Numbered from the stretch's first letter, positions 10,149 to 19,759 are shown. The stretch is 64,000 nt of DNA from Prevotellaceae bacterium (GCA_029219385.1 JAQXTH010000055.1:1-64000), one strand, 5' to 3'. The notes: a model not told the origin generated them from the letters alone. Numbers and translations: made by a program.

Positions 10149-11198
10149 ATGGAATTTTCAGCCAAGCAGATTGCCGAATACCTCAACGGAACCATCGAAG
10201 GAAACGAAAATGCAACCGTCTTTACTTTCTCCAAAATCGAAGAAGGAATGCCGGGCGCAATTTCTTTTTTAGCCAATCAAGCTTACGAACAATACGTCTA
10301 CAAGACAACCTCAACCATCGTTTTGGTCAACGACACTTTTAAACCGGAAAAGCCTGTTGCGGCCACACTGATACGTGTTCCAAATGCCTATGAGGCAGTA
10401 GCAAAACTGTTGCAACTCTACGAATCGATGAAACCCAAAAAGGTTGGAATCAGTTCGCTTGCATATATCGACCCAACAGCCAAAATTGGCGAAAACTGCT
10501 ATATCGGCCCATTTGTGGCAATAGGCCCCAATGTAGTTGTGGGCGACGGTTGCGTGTTTCACCCCCATGTAACAATTGGCGAAAATGCCTCTGTGGGGAA
10601 AAACACCGAAATATATAGCAATGCCGTTGTCTACCACGACTGCAAAGTTGGGAGCAACTGCATTCTCCATGCCGGCTGCGTGATAGGAGCCGACGGCTTT
10701 GGTTTTGCTCCCTCGGCCGAAGGCTACGATAAAATCCCGCAGATAGGTATCGTCACCATAGGCGACAACGTCGAAATCGGTGCCAACACCTGCATAGACC
10801 GCTCCACAATGGGTTCAACCGTCATCAAAAACGGAGTGAAACTCGACAACCTTGTGCAAATAGCCCACAACGTGGTGGTTGGCGAAAACACCGTGATGAG
10901 TTCACAAGTGGGAGTTGCAGGCAGCACAAAAATCGGTGATTGGTGTGTCTTTGGCGGACAAGTAGGAATTGCCGGCCACATCAGCATTGCAGACCACACC
11001 ACCGGTGGAGCAAAAGCCGGCATTGCCGGACCGGTGAAAAAAGAAAACTCCACAATCCTCGGCATTCCTGCCATTGATGCTCGCAAGTTTGCACGCTGCA
11101 ACGCCGTCTTCCGCAACCTGCCCGAAATGTCGGCCGAGTTGCAGACCTTGAAACGCAAAATCGCTGACCTCGAAAAACAACTCGGCGAAAAGCAATGA
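10149..11198 (+). CDS. lpxD: UDP-3-O-(3-hydroxyacyl)glucosamine N-acyltransferase
   Basis: Adds the N-linked hydroxyacyl chain to UDP-3-O-acylglucosamine, the third step of lipid A synthesis. The 349-aa protein has an N-terminal uridine-binding domain (about 1-100), then a left-handed beta-helix of hexapeptide repeats (I-G-E-N-C-Y-I-G-P and many similar units). The catalytic His is in [10 protein letters not shown] near residue 240. A short C-terminal helix ([10 protein letters not shown]) closes the trimer. The upstream spacer (10043-10148) has a near-consensus -7 box GATATTTG at 10110-10117. lpxC/fabZ follows after 41 bp. Confidence 0.95.
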   Translation: MEFSAKQIAEYLNGTIEGNENATVFTFSKIEEGMPGAISFLANQAYEQYVYKTTSTIVLVNDTFKPEKPVAATLIRVPNAYEAVAKLLQLYESMKPKKVGISSLAYIDPTAKIGENCYIGPFVAIGPNVVVGDGCVFHPHVTIGENASVGKNTEIYSNAVVYHDCKVGSNCILHAGCVIGADGFGFAPSAEGYDKIPQIGIVTIGDNVEIGANTCIDRSTMGSTVIKNGVKLDNLVQIAHNVVVGENTVMSSQVGVAGSTKIGDWCVFGGQVGIAGHISIADHTTGGAKAGIAGPVKKENSTILGIPAIDARKFARCNAVFRNLPEMSAELQTLKRKIADLEKQLGEKQ

Positions 11199-11239
11199 TA
11201 ACGTCTCACAACATAAAACACAACTCTTTATAAAATAAT

Positions 11240-12625
11240 ATGTCAAAACAATACACGCTGAAAGGTTCGTTTACAGTTGAGGGCAAAGGGCTCCACACCG
11301 GCATACACACCATAGCCACATTCAATCCCGCGCCCGAAAACACAGGTTATCGTTTTCAAAGGACAGACCTTGAGGGAATGCCCGTGATTGAAGGCATTGC
11401 CGAAAACGTAATCGACACCACGCGCAGCACTGTCTTGGCCAAAGGCGATGCGCGTATCGGTACGGTAGAACACTCGCTCGCCGCTCTCTATGGTATGGGC
11501 ATCGACAACTGTCTGATACAAGTTGATGGTCCCGAAATGCCTATTCTCGAAGGTAGCGCACAAACCTATGTCAACAAGATAAACGAAGTCGGCAAAGCCG
11601 AGCAAAACGAAGAACGCCACTATTATGTAATAAAAAAGAAAACAGAATTCCGCGACGAAGCCACAGGAGCCTCTATCGTATTGCTGCCCGACGACAAATT
11701 CAGCATCACAGCCATGATTTCCTACAACAGCGATTGGTTTGCCAGCCAATTTGCCACCGTAGAAGACGTAAAGAAATTTGAAACCGAAATAGCGGGCGCG
11801 CGTACCTTTGTATTTGTGCGTGAGGTAGAACCGCTCATCAACGCCGGTCTCATAAAAGGAGGCGACCTTGAAAACGCAATCGTAATCTACGAAAACGAAA
11901 TTTCTCAAGAACGCCTCGACAAACTCGCCGACAAAGTAAACATCGAACACAAAGACGCAACAAAACTCGGATTTCTCAACACAAAACCATTAGTTTGGAA
12001 AAACGAACCCGCGCGCCACAAACTGCTCGACATCATCGGCGACATGGCTCTCATTGGCCGCCCACTAAAGGGGCGCATCATCGCCACAAAGCCCGGCCAC
12101 ACAATCAACAATAAGTTTGCACGCCAAATGCGACGCGAAATACGTGCCCACGAAGTGCAGGCTCCACACTACGACTGCAACAAAGCACCGCTTATGGACG
12201 TAAACCGCATTCGCGAACTCCTTCCCCACCGCTACCCCATGCAACTCGTCGACAAGATAATCGAGGTGGGAGCAAACTATATAGTGGGGGTGAAAAACGT
12301 CACAAGCAACGAGCCCTTCTTCCAGGGACACTTCCCGCAAGAACCTGTCATGCCCGGAGTGCTGCAAATCGAAGCCATGGCCCAGGCCGGAGGTCTGCTC
12401 GTATTGAGCGGACTCGAAGAACCCGAGAAATGGAGCACCTACTTCATGCGCATTGACAACGTGAAATTCCGCCAGAAAGTTGTGCCCGGCGACACCTTGA
12501 TATTCAAAGTGGAGTTGCTCGCACCCGTGCGCCACGGCATCTCCTCAATGAGAGGCTACATCTTTGTAGGCGAAAAGGTTGTCAGCGAATGCACATTCAC
12601 GGCACAAATCATTAAAAACAAATAA
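11240..12625 (+). CDS. lpxC/fabZ: bifunctional UDP-3-O-acyl-GlcNAc deacetylase / 3-hydroxyacyl-ACP dehydratase
   Basis: One polypeptide carries two enzymes. LpxC (about residues 1-305) is the zinc deacetylase committing to lipid A, with V-E-H-S-L-A-A as one zinc ligand site and [10 protein letters not shown] as the other. FabZ (about 320-461) dehydrates 3-hydroxyacyl-ACP in fatty acid synthesis, with L-L-P-H-R-Y-P-M and [12 protein letters not shown] catalytic segments. The fusion is characteristic of Bacteroidota and joins the two enzymes that compete for the hydroxyacyl-ACP pool. It sits between lpxD and lpxA in the expected order. Confidence 0.96.
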   Translation: MSKQYTLKGSFTVEGKGLHTGIHTIATFNPAPENTGYRFQRTDLEGMPVIEGIAENVIDTTRSTVLAKGDARIGTVEHSLAALYGMGIDNCLIQVDGPEMPILEGSAQTYVNKINEVGKAEQNEERHYYVIKKKTEFRDEATGASIVLLPDDKFSITAMISYNSDWFASQFATVEDVKKFETEIAGARTFVFVREVEPLINAGLIKGGDLENAIVIYENEISQERLDKLADKVNIEHKDATKLGFLNTKPLVWKNEPARHKLLDIIGDMALIGRPLKGRIIATKPGHTINNKFARQMRREIRAHEVQAPHYDCNKAPLMDVNRIRELLPHRYPMQLVDKIIEVGANYIVGVKNVTSNEPFFQGHFPQEPVMPGVLQIEAMAQAGGLLVLSGLEEPEKWSTYFMRIDNVKFRQKVVPGDTLIFKVELLAPVRHGISSMRGYIFVGEKVVSECTFTAQIIKNK

Positions 12626-12696
12626 CCCTCGCCGCGACAACGACAACCTTTGCCCCAACACCGTCGCGACACAACACAAACACACACAACAAAACA

Positions 12697-13470
12697 ATGA
12701 GTAACATAAGTCCCTTAGCATTTGTACACCCCGAAGCAGAAATTGGCAAAAACTGTGAGATTGGTCCGTTTTGCTATATTGACAAAAACGTGGTGATTGG
12801 CGACAACAACACACTGATGAACAGCGTCACCATTCTCTATGGCGCACGCATTGGCAATGGCAACATCTTCTTCCCCGGAGCCGTGATCAGCGCAATTCCA
12901 CAAGACTTGAAATTCCAAGGCGAAGACACCACCGCAGAGATTGGGAACAACAACAAGATACGCGAAAACGTCACCATCAACCGCGGCACAAACGCCAAGG
13001 GCAAAACCATTGTGGGCAACGACAATTTGTTGATGGAGGGAGTGCACATAGCCCACGATGCAATTGTGGGCAACGGCTGTATCATTGGCAACAGCACCAA
13101 GATTGCCGGCGAGGTGATAGTTGACGATTTTGCCGTGATCAGTGCCAGCGTATTGATACACCAATTCTGCCGAGTGGGCAGTTATTCCATGCTTGGCGGA
13201 GGCACACGCACCAGCCAAGACATTCCACCCTACTCCACCGTGGCACGCGAACCGGCATCATACTGCGGACTTAACCTCATCGGACTGCGTCGTCGCAAAT
13301 TCTCCCCTAAACAAATCGACGACATCCACGATACCTACCGACTGCTCTACAACCGCACCTTCACCATGGAAGAACGCATGGCGCAAGTGCGCGAGCAATT
13401 CCCCAACAATCCCGATGTGGAATATATCCTTGAATTTGTGAGAACATCCAAAAGAGGTATCGTATATTAA
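12697..13470 (+). CDS. lpxA: UDP-N-acetylglucosamine acyltransferase
   Basis: Transfers a 3-hydroxyacyl chain from ACP to UDP-GlcNAc, the first step of lipid A synthesis. The 257-aa length matches the family. Hexapeptide repeats run from residue 8 to about 185, and the catalytic pair in H-I-A-H-D is H117 and H120 (E. coli H122/H125 equivalents). The C-terminal helical domain (about 190-257) carries the family G-L-N-L-I-G-L-R-R-R segment. It follows lpxC/fabZ after 71 bp and precedes the PRiA4-like gene by 21 bp. Confidence 0.96.
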   Translation: MSNISPLAFVHPEAEIGKNCEIGPFCYIDKNVVIGDNNTLMNSVTILYGARIGNGNIFFPGAVISAIPQDLKFQGEDTTAEIGNNNKIRENVTINRGTNAKGKTIVGNDNLLMEGVHIAHDAIVGNGCIIGNSTKIAGEVIVDDFAVISASVLIHQFCRVGSYSMLGGGTRTSQDIPPYSTVAREPASYCGLNLIGLRRRKFSPKQIDDIHDTYRLLYNRTFTMEERMAQVREQFPNNPDVEYILEFVRTSKRGIVY

Positions 13471-13491
13471 CAATAGAAAAATTTTTCCGTC

Positions 13492-14037
13492 ATGCTATTC
13501 AAATTTGCCATTATCTGTGACGAAGCCGAAGACTTTTTTCGCGAGATTACAATCGACTCCGACAAAACTTTTCTGGATTTAAACAAGGCTATCCTTGATG
13601 CCTGCAACTACGACGACAGCCAGATAACAAGTTTCTGCACATGCTCCGACCAATGGGAAACCGAACAACAGATTGTGCGCGAAGATATGGGCACCTCCTC
13701 CGAAGACGAAGACATCTATATCATGGCCGACACTAAACTGAGCGATATGCTCGAAGAAGAGGAACAAAAACTTGTCTACACTTTCGACCCCATAAACGAC
13801 CGTGTGTTCTATATCGAACTGACCGACATTGTCACCGGCAAATCGCTCGACAAGGCGCAATGCACCCAATCGAGAGGCGAAGCACCGAAACAACTGCAAG
13901 GGTTTGACCTCGATTTCAGCAATCTCTCCAAAAAGAATGACCGCGACATCGATCTTGACTTCGACAACTATGGCACAGAGGGCTACAACGACGACGAATA
14001 CGACCCCTCTTCCTACAGCATAGACGATAATTATTGA
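13492..14037 (+). CDS. PRiA4/IS1096-ORF3-like protein with acidic tail, unknown function
   Basis: The 181-residue protein looks like a member of the plasmid pRiA4b ORF3-like family. The fold suggestion rests on the F-K-F-A-I-I start, the alternating strand pattern with L-D-L-N-K-A-I-L-D-A, and F-Y-I-E-L-T-D in the second half. About one in four residues is Asp or Glu, and the last 40 residues are very acidic (D-I-D-L-D-F-D-N-Y, then D-D-E-Y). It is the last gene of the lpx transcript, 21 bp after lpxA, and is followed by a strong hairpin. No catalytic motif is visible. Its function is not known to me; soluble, cytoplasmic and possibly protein-binding is the most that can be inferred. Confidence 0.65.
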   Translation: MLFKFAIICDEAEDFFREITIDSDKTFLDLNKAILDACNYDDSQITSFCTCSDQWETEQQIVREDMGTSSEDEDIYIMADTKLSDMLEEEEQKLVYTFDPINDRVFYIELTDIVTGKSLDKAQCTQSRGEAPKQLQGFDLDFSNLSKKNDRDIDLDFDNYGTEGYNDDEYDPSSYSIDDNY

Positions 14038-14075
14038 TATTCAAAAAACACAACATTTTCATACCATCCACAAAC

Positions 14076-14120
14076 AAAAACGACCTTATCCGCCCGACAA
14101 AGGCGAACGAGGTCGTTTTT
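14076..14120 (+). terminator. intrinsic terminator or attenuator between the PRiA4-like gene and miaA
   Basis: Perfect 11-bp stem: AAAAACGACCT (14076-14086) with AGGTCGTTTTT (14110-14120). A second inner stem CGCC/GGCG lies at 14091-14094 and 14102-14105, and a T run follows. It ends 12 bp before the miaA ATG at 14133, leaving no room for a separate promoter. Confidence 0.8.
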
Positions 14121-14132
14121 TATTACCTGAAA

Positions 14133-15047
14133 ATGACAACAGAAAGCAACACTCTCTTTGTATTAACCGGCCCCACAGGAGTTGGCAAAACACAACTTTC
14201 GCTCGACATCGCACAACTACTCAACTCGCCCGTTATCAATGCCGACTCGCGCCAGATATATCGCCACATGCCTATCGGAACCGCCTCACCCACCATCACG
14301 CAAAGAGCCTTGGCGAAACACTATTTTGTAGACCAACTCGAACTCGACCAATACTACAGCGCGGCAGAATATGAAAGCGAAGTGATGAAACTGCTGCCCC
14401 AACTCTTCCAAGCAACGTCCAACCTGTTGATCACCGGCGGAAGTATGTTGTATATTGATGCCGTGTGCAACGGCATAGACGACATTCCCACCGTTGACCC
14501 CCAAACACGGGCAACTCTCAAGCAACGTCTCCACAACGAGGGGCTTGAGTCACTCTGCGAAGAACTCAAAAGGCTCGACCCTACTCACTACAACCGCGTT
14601 GACCTCCACAACCACAAAAGAGTGATACACGCCCTCGAAATCTGCCTCATGACCGGCAAGCCCTACTCCTCTTTTCTCAAACAGAAACCCAAAGAACGCC
14701 CCTTCAAAATAGTGAAAATAGGACTTAACCGACCTCGCGACATTCTTTTTGAACGCATAAACAAACGGGTGGACCAAATGATGAACGACGGATTAGAGCA
14801 AGAAGCCCTACAACTCTACCCCCTGCGCCACCTTAACAGTCTCAACACCGTGGGATATAAAGAACTATTCACATATTTCGACGGAGAGTGGGACCTCGAC
14901 ACTGCCATAGAGAAAATAAAACGCAACACGCGCGTATATGCAAAAAAACAACTCACATGGTACAAGAAAGACCCTTCGATGATATGGTTTGACGCCGAAA
15001 ATCCCCGGGCCGTAATAGATTATATCGACAGCGTGAAAAACAAATGA
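14133..15047 (+). CDS. miaA: tRNA dimethylallyltransferase
   Basis: Adds a dimethylallyl group to N6 of A37 in tRNAs reading UNN codons. The product has 304 aa from this ATG. The P-loop G-P-T-G-V-G-K-T is at residues 13-20, followed by the family N-A-D-S-R-Q-I-Y and T-G-G-S-M-L-Y-I-D-A motifs. An in-frame extension to 14034 would add 33 residues encoded by the terminator hairpin, which is implausible, so the internal ATG is chosen. A hairpin with a T run overlaps the stop codon. Confidence 0.94.
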   Translation: MTTESNTLFVLTGPTGVGKTQLSLDIAQLLNSPVINADSRQIYRHMPIGTASPTITQRALAKHYFVDQLELDQYYSAAEYESEVMKLLPQLFQATSNLLITGGSMLYIDAVCNGIDDIPTVDPQTRATLKQRLHNEGLESLCEELKRLDPTHYNRVDLHNHKRVIHALEICLMTGKPYSSFLKQKPKERPFKIVKIGLNRPRDILFERINKRVDQMMNDGLEQEALQLYPLRHLNSLNTVGYKELFTYFDGEWDLDTAIEKIKRNTRVYAKKQLTWYKKDPSMIWFDAENPRAVIDYIDSVKNK

Positions 15048-15070
15048 TTTTCATGCTGTTTTTCTTTTTT
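15029..15070 (+). terminator. miaA terminator
   Basis: An 11-bp stem with one G-T wobble (CAGCGTGAAAA 15029-15039, TTTTCATGCTG 15048-15058), an 8-nt loop, then a run of 11 T with one C. The left arm is the end of the miaA coding sequence. The gene on the other side converges. Confidence 0.8.
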
Positions 15071-15071
15071 C

Positions 15072-16091
15072 TCATATTCCCACAAGACACATTGCCCTGC
15101 GCAATGGCACCAACACAGCCACGCTCAACACAAAACACACCACCGCCAACACCGCCACGGCAACCATAAAACCCACATATCCGTAATTGTCAAACAACCA
15201 ACTGCCCAACACATTGCGGTAATAAACAAGCGATGGCGCACTCTGCAACAAATATACTCCCAACACATAGGGGGCAAAACGCTCTGCCCTCTTGTCATCG
15301 CAACGCAACTTGAGAAAAAGCGAAAACACTGCCACAGACTCCAACACTATCACCGGATTGTTGTAGCTCCACGCTCGCGACAGTCGCCCGGCTGCCCAAC
15401 CCGATTTGTCGAGCAAAAACCAAACCGTGGCCAACGCCATGCAGACAACAATCACCACCCACGCCCTTTGGCATATCAACCTGTTGACCACTGCCATCGG
15501 GAACAAACGCATATACCGAGCCAACAAATAAATCATAATAAAATTCACGACATTATAGCCCGAAGCGTTGACATAACCCCAACAAAAGCCAAACAGACAG
15601 TTAAACAGCAACATACACACCAACACGTGCTCCAAAGACCGTCTCCCGACATTCTTCAACGCTGCTTCGAGCAATGGAGCCGCCAACACCAACATAAGAT
15701 AATGGGTCACAAACCACCAGTTGGTGAACCTCACACTGCGCCACAACAAATCAATACTGAAACAACCCTCCACCTTATCTAATGGCAAAAAACTATAAAG
15801 CAGGAGGCTCAACACCATAGCCAAAGCACCAAACACAGCACATTCCACAACCAATCTCACCACGGGTCGCCACACCCGGCCAATGCCAAACCAACCCGAA
15901 ATCATGACAAACAAATTAACGCCCGTCACAAAAAGCGAATTGAGCACCACACCGACAACCGTTTCACCATTCACCCTGAAAGGTGACATATAGCCACAAA
16001 CATCACCGCCAAACATCAACACATGATGAGCCACCACAAACAATATGGCGCAAACCCTCAACCATTCAAAACGACTGTCGCGGCTATTCAT
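15072..16091 (-). CDS. acyltransferase 3-family integral membrane protein
   Basis: Probable membrane O-acyltransferase acting on an envelope glycan. It has 339 aa and about ten hydrophobic helices. The N-terminal R-F-E-W-L-R-V-C-A-I-L-F-V-V-A-H-H is the usual first helix with the conserved Arg and His pair of the acyltransferase 3 family. The C-terminal helix pair ends in V-P-L-R-R. The start ATG (16089-16091) overlaps the stop of the PBP1A gene by 8 bp, so it is co-translated with the peptidoglycan synthase. Substrate unknown; modification of surface polysaccharide or peptidoglycan is a guess from context. Confidence 0.75.
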   Translation of the reverse strand: MNSRDSRFEWLRVCAILFVVAHHVLMFGGDVCGYMSPFRVNGETVVGVVLNSLFVTGVNLFVMISGWFGIGRVWRPVVRLVVECAVFGALAMVLSLLLYSFLPLDKVEGCFSIDLLWRSVRFTNWWFVTHYLMLVLAAPLLEAALKNVGRRSLEHVLVCMLLFNCLFGFCWGYVNASGYNVVNFIMIYLLARYMRLFPMAVVNRLICQRAWVVIVVCMALATVWFLLDKSGWAAGRLSRAWSYNNPVIVLESVAVFSLFLKLRCDDKRAERFAPYVLGVYLLQSAPSLVYYRNVLGSWLFDNYGYVGFMVAVAVLAVVCFVLSVAVLVPLRRAMCLVGI

Positions 16092-18426
16092 GGGTCAAAG
16101 CACTGTTGTCGGCAGGCGAAACAAGAGGTGTGCCTTCTGCCGTTGCGTCACCGGTGGCTTCAGTCTCTTCTGTCAGACTGTCGGGCACATAGACGACACA
16201 CTGATAGCTGCTCTTGGGAATATAATTGCCCCTGGGCGGAGCAAACTTGCGCTGATAGCGTTGATAGCGCGGGTCGCCCAACACTTTTTGCAAAAACCTG
16301 CCCCAAATGGGCAACGACACACTCGCGCCTGAACCGTTGGGGTGAATGTCGCGATATTCACCGCCCACCCACGCGCCCCCCACGAGGTCGGGTGTCACGC
16401 CCACATAGAGCGCATCGGCACTCTCGTTGGTTGTGCCGGTCTTGCCGCCGAAATCAGTGGTCGACGCATAGCGCGAGATATAATTATAGAGCGGCCGTGA
16501 TGTTCCCTCCATGCCGGCCATGAGCATTTGCTGCATGAGGAACGCAGTGCGATAAGCCAACACCTGTCGCTTGCCCTCCTCCTCTTCGCTGTAGACAACA
16601 TTGCCATTGCGGTCTACAACCTTAGTCACTATTATAGGACGGCGCGCATAGCCGTTGCCCACAATCACGGCATAGGCATTGACCAAATCGCGCAACCTCG
16701 TAGACGACGAGCCGAGAGTGAGGTTCTGACAATCCTCATAGAGAGGGTCTTCAATGCCACACTTGCGTGCTATGCGTATCACACTGCGAGGCCCTATCTG
16801 ATAACACAGATTTACTGCCGCACCGTTTTTGCTATATTTAAACGCCGACCTCAAAAGTATGTTGGCCCCCGACACGCGCGACTTGCGCAACTTCACGCCC
16901 GGTGGCTCTATGTCTTGAATGCGATCACACGGACTCCAGCCTTGCTCTATGGCAGCCGTATAGACAATACCCTTAAAGGTTGAGCCGGTCTGGTGGCGCG
17001 AAATAACGTTGTCGTGGTTCCACGTCTTGAAATTAAGGTTGCCCACCCATGCCTTGACATGATGGGTCGATGGCTCTATCACCACAAATCCGGCCTGCAA
17101 ATAGCCCAGCATGGTGCGTATGGAGTCGCGCGTAGACATGGTATGCACCTCTTTGCCACCGTAAGGGTTATTTATTGTCACCTCATGGGGTGTGTTTAAT
17201 TCCACATTAAGAAAATAATCGAGCGAGTCGGGATCGTCTTTCAATTTGCGATAGCGCGGCAGAGTGCGTATCACCGACTGAGTGTAGCGTCGCGCCACAT
17301 CTTCACTAAGCCTGAAATTTTTCTGCAAATGGCGCATTTGTGTCATCACGGCACTCTCGGCATAATGCTGCATACGCGAGTCTATAGTGGTGTAAATGCG
17401 CAGGCCGTCACCATAGAGGTCAACCGACCCAAGCCCCTTTTCCTCAAATTTCTCATTAAGAAAACGCGCAATCTCCTGACGCAGATAAGGAGCCGATCCG
17501 TCATAGACACGCTCTATCCTATAGCGACTGATGTCAATGGGCAAGGCCTTGAGCGAATCATATTCCTCACGCGTAATATCTCCGTGAGAATACAAATTGT
17601 GAAGCACCACGTTGCGTCGCTCAAAGGCACGGTCGTAGTTGCTGTGGGGATTATAGGTGGAAGTTGCCTTCAGCAACCCCACCAACACGGCACACTCCTC
17701 AATCTTCAACTTGTCGGGAGTGGTGCCGAAATAGGTCTTGGCAGCCGTGCGAATGCCGTAGGCATGAGAGCCAAAATCGACCGTGTTGACATACATTCTC
17801 AAAATCTCCTCCTTGGAATAAAGCATTTCAAGCTCTGTGGCGAGAATACACTCCTTAGTCTTCATTATAAGAATTTTCAATCCCGGCACCCGACCCAACA
17901 ACCCGTTGGAATATTGAGTTCTCACGCGAAACAGATTTTTAGCCAACTGCTGCGTGATTGTGGAAGCCCCACGCGGATTGCCGTTCACAATATCCTTTAT
18001 GGCAGCAGCTATGCCTTGATAGTCAACACCGTGGTGTTCATAGAAACGTTCGTCCTCGGTGTCAATCAAAGTGCGGAAAAACATAGGATTTACATCCTGG
18101 TATCTCACCAACGAGCGGTTTTCTCTGAAGAAACGGCCCAACATTCTCCCGTCGGCCGAATAAATCACCGAAGCCTCGTTGGTCTCGGGGTGCATAATGC
18201 TATCCACCGACGGCATCTTGCCAAACAGCCACAACAAATTTACAAACACACCAAACACATAGAAAAACAAAAGCAGGAAAAACGACACCAAGCCAAGTAA
18301 AATTTTCTTATACCACCTCTTGCCTCTGTAAAGACCGCTATACCAGCGCCACATCGAAACGGGCAACAGACACAGGCTCCTTGCCACATACAAAACCCTG
18401 ATTAAGACATGCGAAATAAATTCCAT
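16084..18426 (-). CDS. penicillin-binding protein 1A (bifunctional glycosyltransferase/transpeptidase)
   Basis: Polymerises and cross-links peptidoglycan in the periplasm. The 780 aa hold a membrane helix at about 41-66 and a GT51 domain with catalytic Glu124 in E-D-E-R-F-Y-E-H-H-G and the G-A-S-T-I-T-Q-Q-L motif at about 153-161. The transpeptidase domain has all three active-site boxes: S-T-F-K near 482, S-K-N near 533 and K-T-G near 660. The last 30 residues are Thr/Glu-rich and disordered. A TAATTTTG -7 box lies 27 bp upstream of the ATG. The acyltransferase gene overlaps its 3' end. Confidence 0.94.
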   Translation of the reverse strand: MEFISHVLIRVLYVARSLCLLPVSMWRWYSGLYRGKRWYKKILLGLVSFFLLLFFYVFGVFVNLLWLFGKMPSVDSIMHPETNEASVIYSADGRMLGRFFRENRSLVRYQDVNPMFFRTLIDTEDERFYEHHGVDYQGIAAAIKDIVNGNPRGASTITQQLAKNLFRVRTQYSNGLLGRVPGLKILIMKTKECILATELEMLYSKEEILRMYVNTVDFGSHAYGIRTAAKTYFGTTPDKLKIEECAVLVGLLKATSTYNPHSNYDRAFERRNVVLHNLYSHGDITREEYDSLKALPIDISRYRIERVYDGSAPYLRQEIARFLNEKFEEKGLGSVDLYGDGLRIYTTIDSRMQHYAESAVMTQMRHLQKNFRLSEDVARRYTQSVIRTLPRYRKLKDDPDSLDYFLNVELNTPHEVTINNPYGGKEVHTMSTRDSIRTMLGYLQAGFVVIEPSTHHVKAWVGNLNFKTWNHDNVISRHQTGSTFKGIVYTAAIEQGWSPCDRIQDIEPPGVKLRKSRVSGANILLRSAFKYSKNGAAVNLCYQIGPRSVIRIARKCGIEDPLYEDCQNLTLGSSSTRLRDLVNAYAVIVGNGYARRPIIVTKVVDRNGNVVYSEEEEGKRQVLAYRTAFLMQQMLMAGMEGTSRPLYNYISRYASTTDFGGKTGTTNESADALYVGVTPDLVGGAWVGGEYRDIHPNGSGASVSLPIWGRFLQKVLGDPRYQRYQRKFAPPRGNYIPKSSYQCVVYVPDSLTEETEATGDATAEGTPLVSPADNSALTHE

Positions 18427-18452
18427 AGTCTGATTTCTCTTTATTCAACACA

Positions 18453-18460
18453 CAAAATTA
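18453..18460 (-). promoter_or_regulatory. -7 promoter element of the PBP1A-acyltransferase operon
   Basis: On the minus strand the bases read TAATTTTG, an exact TAnnTTTG match, about 27 bp before the PBP1A start at 18426. No good -33 TTTG is seen. Confidence 0.55.
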
Positions 18461-18513
18461 CACATTATTATTAAGTGACGGCATTTTTCTCCCTCAAAAA
18501 CAACCATTTTTCA

Positions 18514-18521
18514 TAACTTTG
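18514..18521 (+). promoter_or_regulatory. -7 promoter element of the secreted nuclease gene
   Basis: TAACTTTG matches TAnnTTTG and lies 24 bp before the ATG at 18546. It contains the in-frame TTG at 18519-18521 that could be mistaken for a start codon. It is divergent from the PBP1A promoter, about 54 bp away. Confidence 0.6.
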
Positions 18522-18545
18522 CAAAAAACAATAACACCGCAGCTC

Positions 18546-19424
18546 ATGAAACACAAAAAGACCTCGCTCGGTGGCATTTTCACACTGTTAATCGGTACAC
18601 TCATCGCCATGACGGCAGCACAGCCCTCGGCCTGTGCACCTTCCTCCGCCAACCACACCGAAAAGCCACCTACCATCGAAACAACACAACAACAAACTAA
18701 AAATCTCCCTTTGGAGGCTACTAAGCCAATCGTCGACATTCCTTCACCGCTGACCGCCAAACCCATTGAGGGGGAGATAATGCTCGTGCGCGAGGGCTAT
18801 ACAAGTTCCTACAATCCCTTCACCCGACAACCAAACTATGTTTGTTGGACACTGACAACCACAAGATTAAACGGCAACGCCAAGCGCGACAACGTGTTTC
18901 GCGAAGACCCTGATCTTGACGACAAAATCAAATCCACACTCGACGACTACAAAAACTCGGGGTTCAGCCGTGGCCACATGTGTCCCGCTGCCGACAACAA
19001 ATGGAGCAAAAATGCCATGCGCGAATCTTTCTATCTCTCCAACATCTGCCCACAGACACAAAGCCTCAACGGTGGCGACTGGGAAGACCTTGAGTCTGCC
19101 TGCCGCGATTGGGTGGAAGACCGGGGCATCACGCTCCACATCGTCTGCGGACCACTCTTCGACAGCGACAAACCGCGCCGCCTGAAAAAACACGTTGCCG
19201 TACCCTCCGGGTTTTTCAAGGCAATAATATGTCTCGACAAAGGCAACGAAAAAGGCATCGCATTTATCTATCAAAACAACACCGACCGAAGCCGCCCCAT
19301 GTCAAACTATGTGTGCACCATCGACTCGGTTGAAAAACTCTCCGGCTTTGACCTTTTCCACAACGTGGCAGCCAAAACACAACGACGCATAGAGCGACAA
19401 GCCAACCTCAACGATTGGCAGTGA
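18546..19424 (+). CDS. secreted DNA/RNA non-specific endonuclease (NUC1 family)
   Basis: Sugar-non-specific beta-beta-alpha-metal nuclease, probably exported. The 292-residue protein has an N-terminal hydrophobic signal at about 9-30, then a Pro/Thr-rich linker to about residue 75. The active-site block S-R-G-H-M-C-P-A-A-D is at 141-150, with general-base His144 and the Mg-ligand Asn in S-N-I-C-P-Q near 166. The family D-R-G-H is S-R-G-H here, a tolerated change. A Cys in P-S-A-C could be a lipid anchor, but the lipobox is poor. Likely role is scavenging extracellular nucleic acid. It is monocistronic and ends in the hairpin cluster at 19473. Confidence 0.87.
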   Translation: MKHKKTSLGGIFTLLIGTLIAMTAAQPSACAPSSANHTEKPPTIETTQQQTKNLPLEATKPIVDIPSPLTAKPIEGEIMLVREGYTSSYNPFTRQPNYVCWTLTTTRLNGNAKRDNVFREDPDLDDKIKSTLDDYKNSGFSRGHMCPAADNKWSKNAMRESFYLSNICPQTQSLNGGDWEDLESACRDWVEDRGITLHIVCGPLFDSDKPRRLKKHVAVPSGFFKAIICLDKGNEKGIAFIYQNNTDRSRPMSNYVCTIDSVEKLSGFDLFHNVAAKTQRRIERQANLNDWQ

Positions 19425-19759
19425 ATAATTTGGGGATAGGCATACCGGGCATAGGTTAGCGGTTTGCCCTTTTTTCATAGGGGCAAGCCCCTATGAAATG
19501 ATATTCGCCCCCTACAGGGGCGGTGTTGGGGTTGTGGCGGACTTTTACATAGGGGCAAGCCCCTATGCTAAGTTATTTGCCCCTTTCAGGGGCTATTATA
19601 GTTATGCTATAAAGTTTAACCCATTGGCTCTCAACCCCGTAGGGGTTTAATAACTTAGGGTAGGGGCTTGCCCCTACCGCAGTGTCGAATACCCCCTCCT
19701 CTATCTCGCCCCTGTAGGGGGCGAATAATTTTCATTAAGCCCGAAGACGATAAACAATA
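19425..19759. repeat. cluster of seven GC-rich palindromes between convergent genes
   Basis: This 335-bp gene-free stretch is packed with hairpins sharing a CCCCTA/TAGGGG core. They lie at 19473-19498 (12-bp arms, AA centre), 19506-19522, 19548-19567 (20-bp copy of the first), 19579-19593, 19633-19647, 19660-19677 and 19707-19723. A 20-bp segment at 19503-19522 recurs inverted at 19707-19726. Between the 3' ends of the nuclease and aminotransferase genes, the position suits REP/BIME-like elements or bidirectional termination. No reading frame of note is present. Confidence 0.85.

Noticed and set aside
17329-18300. 323-codon plus-strand frame opposite PBP1A
   Set aside because: The minus-strand PBP1A has all active-site motifs; the plus frame is a shadow.
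19425-19759. CRISPR array from repeated 20-bp units
   Set aside because: The units are palindromic, irregularly spaced and differ in orientation; no spacers of constant length and no cas genes.
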